Position numbers and translations under genes: made by a program. A stretch of DNA of 34,024 nucleotides, taken from NCBI GenBank assembly GCA_905233565.1, contig CAJOCL010000005.1:159925-193948 (forward strand), written 5' to 3'. The notes beneath the pieces were generated by a model. That model was not told the origin of the DNA. It made no database searches and saw nothing but the letters and a program-made list of their open reading frames with translations. This DNA comes from an uncultured Synergistales bacterium (GTDB lineage: Bacteria; Synergistota; Synergistia; Synergistales; Aminobacteriaceae). Of the stretch, positions 24,242 to 33,018 are shown one piece after another. Each line of letters begins with the position of its first letter. The stretch's first letter is position 1.

Positions 24242-25915
24242 TTATTCGTAATGCGTCATTCCTGATAAACCTGGTTTGTAGAAAACAGATACTGACGTCA
24301 TATCGTCAAACTGTTTTCCGCCATCGTAAAATTTAGTTACAGCGTCCTTGATTAAATTCAATGTTTCCGCGCTGTCGTTTAATTTCACAGAAGAAAGCAG
24401 ATTTTTCAGACGTTCCTCCCCAAAGAAAATTCTATCCGGGTTTACTGCTTCAGTAATTCCGTCAGTATAAAGCAGAAGCCCTTCACCCGAAGAAAGTTTC
24501 AGCTCCTCGTTTTCTATGCCAACGTCCTTAAAGAATCCTAATGCTGTGCCGTGCTTTAATGCAATATATTCTGCGCCGTTTCTAGTTATTCTCGCTGGGG
24601 GATTATGCCCGGCGTTCGCAAAAGTAATTTCTCCGGTTTCAATGTCTATAATCATTGCGAACAATGTAACAAAGATTCTTTCAGGATTTTCAGCGCATAA
24701 CTCGTTATTTATCAGATTTAACGCTTTCGCAGGGTCTAGAGTATGCTTGATATATGCACTCAGCATGGACTTAACCATCGCCATAAACAGTGCCGCCGTT
24801 ATACCTTTGCCAGAAACATCGCCGATTGCAATAAAATATTTCATGTCATCCAGTTTGCAGCACTCGTATAAATCTCCTCCGACTTCTTGGGCTGGCTGCA
24901 TGAATGCCGAGACGTCAATATTAGCTGATTTGTCGTAAAACTCTGCTTTACACATTCCGTATTGAATCTGCCTGGCTATATTCATCTGGGTGAGTGTTCT
25001 CTCGCGTTCTGCAATTATCAGCTTGAGATCCTTCAGATAGGAATGTATTTTCAGGGACATATCTACAAATGAATCAACAATAAGCCTTATTTCCTTTATT
25101 GATGGAGTTATCGAATAAAGCGAAGGTGGTTTTATTTTGTCGGTAAATTCACTATTATTGTCATTATTGCCCAATAACGTTACAAAATTTACCATACTCT
25201 TAGATACAGCTTCAAGAGGAAGAGTAATTTTTTTGACCATTATGCGCCGCACAAAAAAATAAAATATGAAGAATACCGAAATTATTAAAGCTAATATGAA
25301 GCCCACGAAATCTAATATGTCCTTCAAAATAAGCTTCTTGAAAAAACTGATAGTGAATATAAACTGCAATTCACCGTCCTCGTCATAAAATCCCTCAGAG
25401 CATAAAAAAGACGGTAATCCTATATTATTATAACCTATAGATGTTACAACTTCTCCGGGTGCAAGTTCCTTCAGTGAGTCAAAATCATTTATAACTTCAA
25501 TTGAGCCGGGCTGATAATCAAAAGGGTTATACTCGCCCAAATACACGAGTTTATCGCCGCTCACGGCACGTAAATACGCTGAATTTACCCATTGATACGA
25601 TGAAAACATCTTCGAAAGATATTCATTTATTTTCTTGTACGATTCGTTTTCTTCAATATGCCTGAATCTTTCAGCTTTCATGAGATTATCTGAAACGTCG
25701 ATTCCCGCATATTCACGAAGCATTAACTTTTTGAGCTTCAAAATTTCGTCAATGTCAAAATTATTGTGGATCGTGTTTGCTAAAATATGTGTCCCCATAT
25801 CAAAGAAAGCTATTTCAGCAGCAATATACGTTATAGTGGTTATAATCAGCGTAATCAATACTATGATTGCGCATAAGACTATTAAAAATTTTTTCAGTAC
25901 ATTGTGAAGACTCAT
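24242..25915 (-). CDS. Membrane-anchored PP2C (SpoIIE/RsbU-type) phosphatase with extracytoplasmic sensor
   Basis: 557 residues. A transmembrane helix (residues about 9-34) and a second one (about 208-232) flank an extracytoplasmic domain of about 175 residues with no motif I recognise. A HAMP-like linker and a coiled stretch lead to the PP2C domain (residues about 320-550). Metal-binding motifs are complete: EVGGDLYECC, IAIGDVSGKGITAALFMA, LLLYTDGITEA and FDDMTS. SpoIIE/RsbU phosphatases dephosphorylate a STAS protein and so trip a partner switch; one STAS gene lies at the head of the same cluster. The gene follows the ligase-ATPase gene after 142 nt that contain a perfect hairpin. AAGGTC lies before the ATG. 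Confidence 0.92.
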   Translation of the reverse strand: MSLHNVLKKFLIVLCAIIVLITLIITTITYIAAEIAFFDMGTHILANTIHNNFDIDEILKLKKLMLREYAGIDVSDNLMKAERFRHIEENESYKKINEYLSKMFSSYQWVNSAYLRAVSGDKLVYLGEYNPFDYQPGSIEVINDFDSLKELAPGEVVTSIGYNNIGLPSFLCSEGFYDEDGELQFIFTISFFKKLILKDILDFVGFILALIISVFFIFYFFVRRIMVKKITLPLEAVSKSMVNFVTLLGNNDNNSEFTDKIKPPSLYSITPSIKEIRLIVDSFVDMSLKIHSYLKDLKLIIAERERTLTQMNIARQIQYGMCKAEFYDKSANIDVSAFMQPAQEVGGDLYECCKLDDMKYFIAIGDVSGKGITAALFMAMVKSMLSAYIKHTLDPAKALNLINNELCAENPERIFVTLFAMIIDIETGEITFANAGHNPPARITRNGAEYIALKHGTALGFFKDVGIENEELKLSSGEGLLLYTDGITEAVNPDRIFFGEERLKNLLSSVKLNDSAETLNLIKDAVTKFYDGGKQFDDMTSVSVFYKPGLSGMTHYE

Positions 25916-25959
25916 ATAATCGACCTTAAATCATATTCAAATACAATTACAAGCTGAAA

Positions 25960-25992
25960 CCAGAGTCATGTCGAAAATTTTCCTGACTCTGG
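25960..25992 (-). other. Perfect hairpin between the ligase and phosphatase genes
   Basis: CCAGAGTCA (25960-25968) and TGACTCTGG (25984-25992) form a 9-bp perfect inverted repeat around a 15-nt spacer that itself contains GAAAATTTTC. There is no U-tract on the minus strand (next bases TTTCAGC), so it is more like a processing, stability or attenuation element than a full terminator. Confidence 0.5.
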
Positions 25993-26057
25993 CTACAGCA
26001 TTCTTAATCGTGAAATTTCAGTTCGAGCAAACTAAACAGCTACAAGCCCGTTTACGT

Positions 26058-28055
26058 TTATAGCAGCCTCTCATGAGACGCAAGAAAACTCTTTATGTCA
26101 AAGTCAGAATCAAACAGGAAATCTAAGTTGTAATTATAATTTCCGTTTGAATCCGTAGTTATAGATATATCGTCAGCAGCAAATGCAATGATTTTCGCAC
26201 TGTCTGAAGTTTTGCGCTGCTTCTCGAAGTCGTAAGGCTGTCCTGAATCCTTGAATACCAACCTGAAGAAATCTCTGTAGCACACAAGATCTAAATGAAT
26301 ATCCCCGACATCGTCAAAGGCATTAATGATCCTTTCAACGAGCATCTCTTCAGAAGCCAGCTTGACGCGTCTTGCATGTTTGGCATCAAGTCCGAACTGC
26401 AGCGCATACCCTTCGATCATATATATTAAAGGCTCTATTGCGTATGATGTATTCTTGATAGAGACAGAACTCACTGTGAATCCCTGCATTAATTCGCCTT
26501 CAAGTTCACGCATTCTGAGTTTGATCAGCATGTCAGTATGAAGTTTGCGCTGGTCGACTTTGCCTGTTGCGTTCAACGGGAATTTATCGAACACGAAGAA
26601 ATAAGCGGGTACTTTGAACGAGCCGACAGTTTCCTTCAGGTGTTTGCGGAGTGCTTCCTCATCAAATTCTGCTCCTTCTTTAAGGGTGATGCAGGCACCG
26701 AGATTTTCACCGTATAATCTGTCCTTGAAACCGAAAACCCTGCATTCTTTCACGCTGTCTAGTGCGATTGCCTGAGCCTCGATTTCACCGGGAGTGATAT
26801 TTTCTCCGCCCTTGATGATTATGTCCTTGATTCTGCCGGCGATTCTGACATTGCCGTCCTGTGTAATAACGCCTAAGTCGCCTGTATGGAACCAGCCGTC
26901 CTTGTCGATTGCCTGCTTTTCCGGAGGGAGCTTATAGTATCCGTTTTTAATATGAAAACCGCGGGTTACAAGTTCTCCGATTTCACCTTCAGGAAGCAGC
27001 CGGTCTTTTTCGTCGCAGATACCGATCTCAACGCCTGGAATTTTTCTGCCTATCGTGTTATAACGCACCGAAATAGGGTCTTCTGGTCTGACCGTTATGA
27101 AGCCACTAGAAGTCTCAGTCATTCCGAACACGTTTAAGAACGTCGCATGATTCAGAGCGGCTTCGAATCTCGTAAACTGGATCGGGCTTGTATAACTTCC
27201 TGCAATGACGCACATTTTCACATACGGTGCGCATTGTTCAGTAGCTTTTTTGCTGTCTATGATTGACTGATAGACCGCTGCGACTGTCCATAAATCAGTG
27301 ATTTTTTCACGCTCTACTATATCTCCTACGCAGTCAGCTTTTATTTTGTCTGGGAAATAAACAGTTCCGCCAGAGAACAAATAAATGCACGACCCGGTCA
27401 AACCAAACACATGGAACAAGATAAGAGCAACGCAAACTTTATCGCCTCGTATTGACTTGAATGCATTCGCGTAATTTAATAACGTGTTAATCATCGAATA
27501 CTGCGATGTCAAAACAGCCTTCGGGAAAGCCGTTGTTCCTGATGTGTAAATTATATAAGCGTCGTCTTTAACGTCCCATTTTGAGTCGTCGATTTCAACA
27601 GGTTCAACCTTCGCGAAATCCGTCTCAAGATATGAAAAGATTTTTTCTTCGGACAGCTTAAAAACTCGCGATAAAATTCCGGCTTCATCAGATTTGCCTT
27701 TCGTATCATGAGTTGCACCGAACAAAACGTATTTACTGTCAGAAAACGTTACAAGCGGAGCAACATCGTTGATCGTATAATTTGAGTTAAGGCAGACAGC
27801 AACACCGCCAGCCCTGATTATTCCGTAATATGTCGTCAGCCATTCAGGAGACGCAGTTCCCCACAAGGCAACGTGATCATTTTTCTTTACACCCTGGTGA
27901 ATCAAAAACGATGCTGTTGCGTCTATTTTCGCCATCAAATCCGAGTAAGTCAGCCTCTTCTCACCCATGACTATAGCGTCTTTATCAGGGTGGAGTTTTG
28001 TCTGCTCAGAAAGGATCTGGTAATAATTCTTATTCGTAAAAATCGCTTCGTGCAA
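26058..28055 (-). CDS. AMP-forming acyl ligase fused to a degenerate HATPase (RsbW-like) domain
   Basis: 665 residues from a TTG at 28055, chosen because GGAGGA lies 7 nt upstream and the preceding stop ends 1 nt before. Residues about 1-510 are an acyl-CoA synthetase of the ANL superfamily: IIYTSGTTAFPKAVLTS, NVFGMTETSSGF, GWFHTGDLG, IAGRIKDIIIKGGENITP and the catalytic Lys in NATGKVDQRKL. It would activate a carboxylate to acyl-AMP and then acyl-CoA. Residues about 530-665 add a module that looks like an RsbW/SpoIIAB ATPase: a helix ASEEMLVERIINAF and a DSGQPYD G1-like box. The N-box Asn is missing and no G2 GLGL motif follows, so ATP binding is doubtful. It may act as a STAS-binding regulatory domain. 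Acyl substrate unknown. Confidence 0.9.
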   Translation of the reverse strand: MHEAIFTNKNYYQILSEQTKLHPDKDAIVMGEKRLTYSDLMAKIDATASFLIHQGVKKNDHVALWGTASPEWLTTYYGIIRAGGVAVCLNSNYTINDVAPLVTFSDSKYVLFGATHDTKGKSDEAGILSRVFKLSEEKIFSYLETDFAKVEPVEIDDSKWDVKDDAYIIYTSGTTAFPKAVLTSQYSMINTLLNYANAFKSIRGDKVCVALILFHVFGLTGSCIYLFSGGTVYFPDKIKADCVGDIVEREKITDLWTVAAVYQSIIDSKKATEQCAPYVKMCVIAGSYTSPIQFTRFEAALNHATFLNVFGMTETSSGFITVRPEDPISVRYNTIGRKIPGVEIGICDEKDRLLPEGEIGELVTRGFHIKNGYYKLPPEKQAIDKDGWFHTGDLGVITQDGNVRIAGRIKDIIIKGGENITPGEIEAQAIALDSVKECRVFGFKDRLYGENLGACITLKEGAEFDEEALRKHLKETVGSFKVPAYFFVFDKFPLNATGKVDQRKLHTDMLIKLRMRELEGELMQGFTVSSVSIKNTSYAIEPLIYMIEGYALQFGLDAKHARRVKLASEEMLVERIINAFDDVGDIHLDLVCYRDFFRLVFKDSGQPYDFEKQRKTSDSAKIIAFAADDISITTDSNGNYNYNLDFLFDSDFDIKSFLASHERLL

Positions 28056-28056
28056 T

Positions 28057-29742
28057 TTAGATTCCTCCTCTACCAAAATTTATAATTAGATTGTTCATTC
28101 CCAGAATATTTATATATCGGAAACTTTTTGCAAGACCGCTTACAAGCCTTAAGCCGATATTTAACACGGATTCCTTCGGTTTGTGAATCTCAAGCCACTT
28201 GGCAGGATCAAAAGCTCTGCCGTTGTCCCTTATACGCAAAATCAACCCGCCTTCATTTTCTGCAAGCCTGACACTAATTCCGAGCGATTTTTGAGACTCA
28301 TTATATTGAAAAATGTTTTTGCACATTTCCTCCAGAGCAAGCGCGGCATACATAGAAATTCTTTGAACGCAGGTTCGATGCTTTGTTATATCATCGCCTC
28401 GTTCTATACTGCACTCATAGAGAATTTTGCTGTCAGAGCCGGCTGGTTTCTTCCCTAGTGCGCACAGGGCAATCAAAATCACCGTCAGCGTTTCCGAACA
28501 CAGGAAAGCAAGCCACACACTTTGTGAGCCTGCAAAATATTTCAGAGTATAAGCGCACGGCACAAAGAATAAAATGTACTCACACACTGGAATCGTATAG
28601 GCCAGCCACCAAATGCCCATCGCCTGAATATATTTGTGAAACGCCCTGATACCCGTATAAAACGGGAAGAATAATATAAACATTCTGAGCGAAGTACTCC
28701 CGAAGTCGGCAATCTGGGCATTTTCCGTGAATATACCGAAAAGAGGACGAGCCAGCAGCAAGCAGAAAAGCATAACAACGCCCCCTATAACAAGCGCACA
28801 TTTTGTGAAAATTGAGAACAGCACTCTCAACGCTTTGTTATCACCCTCGCCATAAAACACTGACCCCATTGTGAACGTTGTAGTCGCAACAGCATCGGCA
28901 ATGGACGAGAAAATTTGATTCATTACGGAAATGACTGCATAGACAGCAACAAATTCAAGGGAAATCTTCAGCAGGAAATGATTCACGAATGAAATCTGCA
29001 GAATAATTAAGAGCCTTTCAATTCCAGAAGGAAATCCGCGCTTGAACAAAACAGCCAGAAGATTTAAGTCCTTCAGCGAAAACATAAAACGAAATACGGG
29101 GCGTTTTCTGATGAAGGCCGCAAGAGTTACAATTATCACTGCCCAGTAGCAGGCCGATGAAGCCAGACCGATTCCGAAAAGTCCGTTCTGAAATACGAAA
29201 ACAGCTGACAAATCTCCTAGAATATTCACAGCCAGCATTGCAGATATTGCCGAAATCAAGACTTTGACTCGTCCCTCCATGTACAACAAGAACGTAACAA
29301 GAGGGATAGCAAGCAGAGGCACTATTCCCAAAGATAAGCCGGACATATAATTTCGGGTCTCAGTGTACAAAAACTTATTATTCGGTTCTGCTCCGAGTAA
29401 AACTGCGATATTACTGCCGAAAACTGACAGAGCAAAAGTCATCAATGCCCCGATCGTAACAACACATGCCAAAGCAACGGATAATATTCTAAATGCCCGA
29501 TCGATTTTATCTGCTCCCAGATATTCCGAATACAAATTTTGAATGCCTGCGGCAAAAAATACTGTTACCATTGCCGCAGACATAATTACCGGCATATTAA
29601 GCTGATACGCCGACATAGAAATTTCTCCAAAATATCGCCCGATAAAAAATCCGTCGATTATCGTCCCCAAGAACATAGCAATCCCGCCGGCGAGCATGGA
29701 GAAAAATGACTTCAAAAAGACAACGGTGAAGAGTCTTTTCAT
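28057..29742 (-). CDS. MATE-family transporter fused to an RsbW-like HATPase domain
   Basis: 561 residues. Residues about 1-430 form a 12-helix MATE/MOP-superfamily carrier starting MKRLFTVVFLKSFFSMLAGG with the family's GTIIDGFFIGRYFG turn; such proteins use ion gradients to export drugs, lipids or oligosaccharides. Residues about 445-561 are a cytoplasmic GHKL ATPase of the SpoIIAB/RsbW type: N box ALEEMCKNIFQYN with Glu and Asn in place, G1 IRDNGRAFDP and G2 NIGLRLVSGLA. All nucleotide-binding motifs look intact, so it could be a working Ser kinase for the STAS protein. Its ATG overlaps the debranching-enzyme stop by 4 nt (ATGA), and the next gene begins 1 nt after its stop. The fusion is unusual. 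Confidence 0.92.
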   Translation of the reverse strand: MKRLFTVVFLKSFFSMLAGGIAMFLGTIIDGFFIGRYFGEISMSAYQLNMPVIMSAAMVTVFFAAGIQNLYSEYLGADKIDRAFRILSVALACVVTIGALMTFALSVFGSNIAVLLGAEPNNKFLYTETRNYMSGLSLGIVPLLAIPLVTFLLYMEGRVKVLISAISAMLAVNILGDLSAVFVFQNGLFGIGLASSACYWAVIIVTLAAFIRKRPVFRFMFSLKDLNLLAVLFKRGFPSGIERLLIILQISFVNHFLLKISLEFVAVYAVISVMNQIFSSIADAVATTTFTMGSVFYGEGDNKALRVLFSIFTKCALVIGGVVMLFCLLLARPLFGIFTENAQIADFGSTSLRMFILFFPFYTGIRAFHKYIQAMGIWWLAYTIPVCEYILFFVPCAYTLKYFAGSQSVWLAFLCSETLTVILIALCALGKKPAGSDSKILYECSIERGDDITKHRTCVQRISMYAALALEEMCKNIFQYNESQKSLGISVRLAENEGGLILRIRDNGRAFDPAKWLEIHKPKESVLNIGLRLVSGLAKSFRYINILGMNNLIINFGRGGI

Positions 29743-31796
29743 TTCCCTATAAGCACCATAACACTGCGAGGCATTAGAGTAGCGTAACCGTTGATAATCT
29801 CACCTTTTCTTGTGCCTTTTTCGTCTCCGCTGTAGGCGACAAGACTCCATTTCATGCCGTCCGGGATAATCGGAAGCTGCATCGTGTGTTCTTCCCAGTG
29901 CGAATTGACAGCACAATATATGAAGCAGTCTTCTTTTGTCCCGAAATCTGCTTTAGGTTCGCTGTACATTACGGCAAATGTCAACAGCGGCGTACGCATA
30001 TCAAGCTGCCAGGCTTTTTCACCGTGCCATGACATTTCGGGATAGCCGGAGGAATTATACCCCATGCTGTAACTCGTTGTCCTGAAAACCGGGTGTTCTT
30101 TCCTGAAGGCGATTAACGTCCTGAAATATTCAAAAACGTCTTCATAATCTTTGAGCCTGTCCCAGTTCAGCCAGCCGATCGGGTTATCCTGCATATAAGC
30201 ATTTCCGTTACCTTTCTGGGAATTTGCGAACTCGTCGCCCATAAAGAACATAGGAACACCCCTGCTCATAAGCACGTAAGAAATAAGATTCTTAATTTGT
30301 CTGTGCCTCAGAGCGTTCACTTCGGGGTCATTTGTTTCACCTTCTATGCCGCAGTTCCAACTGACATGGTCAACTGAAAACGGGTTTACCATTCCGACAT
30401 CATCAGCATGAGAGCCGTTATATGCAACCAGATCATACAGCGTCAAGCCATCGTGGCAGTCAGCGTAATTGATTGCGCGGTCAGGGCTTCCGAATAAATC
30501 AGGCGAGCCTGAGAAAGAGTCTATTACTTCTTGAGGATTTTGCGGGAACGCTTTTGCTAATCTCCTGTACGTGTCCCTTGTGCGGGGATTCCAATCCGCC
30601 CAGTTGACCGGAAGTTTCCCTATAGTGTATAAACCTCCAAAGTCGAATCCTTCAGAAATAAACGATGTCGAAGAAAGAATGGGATCATTTTCCAGAGCAT
30701 CAACAAGAGGAGGACTCACAACGGGTCTTCCGTCCTGTCCGCGTGTGAAAACGGGTGCTTCGTCAACTCTGAAAACATCAACATGATAATCCGAAACCCA
30801 ATAGCGCAGAGAGTCAAGAATGAATGACCTGACAACGGGGTTATTACAGTTAAGGGTATTTTTGCAGCCGCTGTAGTCTAAATAATTTCCGTCTTCCCCC
30901 ATGATGTACCATGTTCTGTTGTCTATACCCTTAAATGAGAGAGTCGGACCTTCATCGCCAAATTCTGCAGTATGATTGAACACTATATCAAGAATTACTG
31001 CAATTCCGGCTTTGTGTAACTCCTTCACGAGATTCTTCATTTCATCGGCGGCCAGTCCCATGCTCCCGGTTGCTGAGAAACCTGTTTTCGGCGAGAAATA
31101 ATTATAGGTCATGTATCCCCAGTAATTACAGGCAGGCGCGGGAAGTTCCGGGACAAATTCGTCAAATTCAAATATCGGCAGAAATTCTACGGCGTTGATG
31201 CCCAGCTTTTTCAGGTGGGGAATCTTCTCAATGAAGCCGGCATAAGTCCCACCGTATTTTACTCCGCTGGAAGGATCCATTGTGAAGCCCCTCAAATGAG
31301 CCTCGTAAATTATGAGGTCTTTGAACGGTATGCAGAGCGGTTTATCACCCTCCCAGTTAAAATCCTCTCTGATAATTCGCCCTCTGCACTGAAAATTACT
31401 GTCCGGGTAAGTTTTCTTGTTGAATACGTCTCTGCCGGAAACTAATTTTGCGTACGGATCGAGCAGAACTTTCGACTTGTCAAATCTATAACCCTTCGAG
31501 CGATCCGTCGGGCCGTCAAAACGATAGCCGTATTCCACTTTTTCCCAGTCTAAATCGAACACCATCATAGCGAAAACGCTTCCGGTTCTGAACTCATCAT
31601 CAAATGGGATTTCAACAAAAGGCTCGTCTGCTCCGATATTGTATAAAACGAGCGAGCAGGAATAAGCATCTTTCGAATAAACGGAGAAGTTTACGGCGTT
31701 ATCGCCGACCACAGTTGCACCGAAAGGAAGGAGTCTTCCGCGTCTGTATCTAATCCCGTTGATTTCATGGGATATAAATTCATCAATTCGTCTCAT
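29739..31796 (-). CDS. GH13 glycogen-debranching-type enzyme (GlgX/isoamylase-like)
   Basis: 685 residues. An N-terminal carbohydrate-binding-like beta domain (residues about 1-150: RRGRLLPFGATVVGDNAVNFSVYSK) leads into the GH13 barrel. Visible regions are ILDIVFNHTAEFGDEGP, the nucleophile Asp in DVFRVDEAPVF (about residue 343), the acid-base Glu in FISEGFDFGG (about 381) and the third Asp in YADCHDGLTLYDL (about 448). These enzymes cleave alpha-1,6 branches in glycogen or limit dextrins. No other glycogen gene is nearby; instead it lies between the acyltransferase (3-nt gap) and the MATE fusion (4-nt overlap), so it probably serves the same pathway. No signal peptide is seen, so it is cytoplasmic. 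The ATG has GAGGT 5 nt upstream. Confidence 0.92.
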   Translation of the reverse strand: MRRIDEFISHEINGIRYRRGRLLPFGATVVGDNAVNFSVYSKDAYSCSLVLYNIGADEPFVEIPFDDEFRTGSVFAMMVFDLDWEKVEYGYRFDGPTDRSKGYRFDKSKVLLDPYAKLVSGRDVFNKKTYPDSNFQCRGRIIREDFNWEGDKPLCIPFKDLIIYEAHLRGFTMDPSSGVKYGGTYAGFIEKIPHLKKLGINAVEFLPIFEFDEFVPELPAPACNYWGYMTYNYFSPKTGFSATGSMGLAADEMKNLVKELHKAGIAVILDIVFNHTAEFGDEGPTLSFKGIDNRTWYIMGEDGNYLDYSGCKNTLNCNNPVVRSFILDSLRYWVSDYHVDVFRVDEAPVFTRGQDGRPVVSPPLVDALENDPILSSTSFISEGFDFGGLYTIGKLPVNWADWNPRTRDTYRRLAKAFPQNPQEVIDSFSGSPDLFGSPDRAINYADCHDGLTLYDLVAYNGSHADDVGMVNPFSVDHVSWNCGIEGETNDPEVNALRHRQIKNLISYVLMSRGVPMFFMGDEFANSQKGNGNAYMQDNPIGWLNWDRLKDYEDVFEYFRTLIAFRKEHPVFRTTSYSMGYNSSGYPEMSWHGEKAWQLDMRTPLLTFAVMYSEPKADFGTKEDCFIYCAVNSHWEEHTMQLPIIPDGMKWSLVAYSGDEKGTRKGEIINGYATLMPRSVMVLIGK

Positions 31797-31799
31797 TGT

Positions 31800-33011
31800 T
31801 TACCTCATTTCATTAGTCATCAGTGTATCTTTTGGCAGAAAATACGGCTTCTTCGTTGTAACCGCACTGCTTATGCCTTCGTCTTTGAGAGCCTTCGAGA
31901 ATGCTTCCATGAATGCACCAGTCCCGTGTCCCATCATTGGGCAGAAACGCATTTTTCCGTTTAAGTCGAATGCTATGAACTCAAGAGTCGAATGAATGAC
32001 GATAACGAGATCTTGAATATGGCTTGTAACTTCTCCGAAGTCAATTTTTCCGAAGTAGATAGGCATAACCGTCACAGGCCGGCCGAATTTTTCCGGAGCA
32101 GTCATGAAATTATAAATTCTTTCTTTGGTCAGCTGTCCTGAAAGCATTTCCTGAACCTTCTGGGCAAGTTCAGAAGCAGGACGTTCATTGAGTTCTTTCT
32201 TGTCAACTGATACATAACTGATGAGACCGCATGTAAAAGGGTCTTTCTCGACATTCAGCATTTTTCGGACGTTGTTAGTCTGAGTAATGAGTCCTACTAT
32301 TGGAAGCTCTTCATCAGGTTTCATGCGATATACGGCTTTTGCTGCCAGAAGGAACATAAACGGCATCGGCTTGATATGATTTTTCTTGCATAAAGCAATA
32401 AACTCGCTTGAATCTGCCTGAACTTCGCCGTATGAAAGCGTGTCATCAGCATCGGGAGCGAAGTCTTCAACGCTGCAGGATTTATCAGGAAGACCGCTCA
32501 GCGGCATATCACGATAAGTACCAGTGGCTTCAGCAAAAACATCGCGGTCAAGATTTTCGCCGTCACCTCTGAAATCTCGCGCTAATTCTTCAGCCTTTGC
32601 TGGATTTCCCGTGTAAATGTCCCAGTAAAACATCGCCAGCAGCCTGATAATCATCAACATTCCGCCTCCATCAAATAAAGAATGAGAAGCGGACATAAAG
32701 ACAGTGTCGCCGTAAAAACTTACTACAAACGGGTATACATCATTGTCCAATCCTGAAATTGCGATAACTTCTTTGGACTCATAGACTTTTGCGGGGATAT
32801 TGCATTCTTCAAGGAAAAACTCACTGCCTTCTTTGACAAGTCTGCTTTTAAGAACCGGCCAGACATAATACACCAGATCCAAAGCAGCCTGCAAAGCTGA
32901 TTTATCTACGTTGTGATCGAAGGTTAATTTGAATGTTGAATGAATGCTTTCATTGCGGTCAGCGTCCCAGAAAACAGAGGTACAGCCTACAAATTTTCTC
33001 CTTGTTTTCAT
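31800..33011 (-). CDS. HxxxDG acyltransferase (condensation-domain / alcohol acyltransferase-like)
   Basis: 403 residues. The key motif is SASHSLFDGGG, with catalytic His110 and Asp114, the HxxxDG signature of the CoA-dependent acyltransferase and NRPS condensation superfamily. The N-terminal half begins with a strand-rich segment (FDHNVDKSALQAALDLVYYVWP), the C-terminal half has KIDFGEVTSH where the family's second structural motif (DFG-like) stands. It is a stand-alone single domain without a carrier protein. It would transfer an acyl group from a thioester to an alcohol or amine acceptor. In its operon an acyl ligase could provide the donor and a debranching enzyme the sugar; that is inference. 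It begins 7 nt after the STAS gene and ends 3 nt before the debranching gene. Confidence 0.8.
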   Translation of the reverse strand: MKTRRKFVGCTSVFWDADRNESIHSTFKLTFDHNVDKSALQAALDLVYYVWPVLKSRLVKEGSEFFLEECNIPAKVYESKEVIAISGLDNDVYPFVVSFYGDTVFMSASHSLFDGGGMLMIIRLLAMFYWDIYTGNPAKAEELARDFRGDGENLDRDVFAEATGTYRDMPLSGLPDKSCSVEDFAPDADDTLSYGEVQADSSEFIALCKKNHIKPMPFMFLLAAKAVYRMKPDEELPIVGLITQTNNVRKMLNVEKDPFTCGLISYVSVDKKELNERPASELAQKVQEMLSGQLTKERIYNFMTAPEKFGRPVTVMPIYFGKIDFGEVTSHIQDLVIVIHSTLEFIAFDLNGKMRFCPMMGHGTGAFMEAFSKALKDEGISSAVTTKKPYFLPKDTLMTNEMR

Positions 33012-33018
33012 CTTGGGA

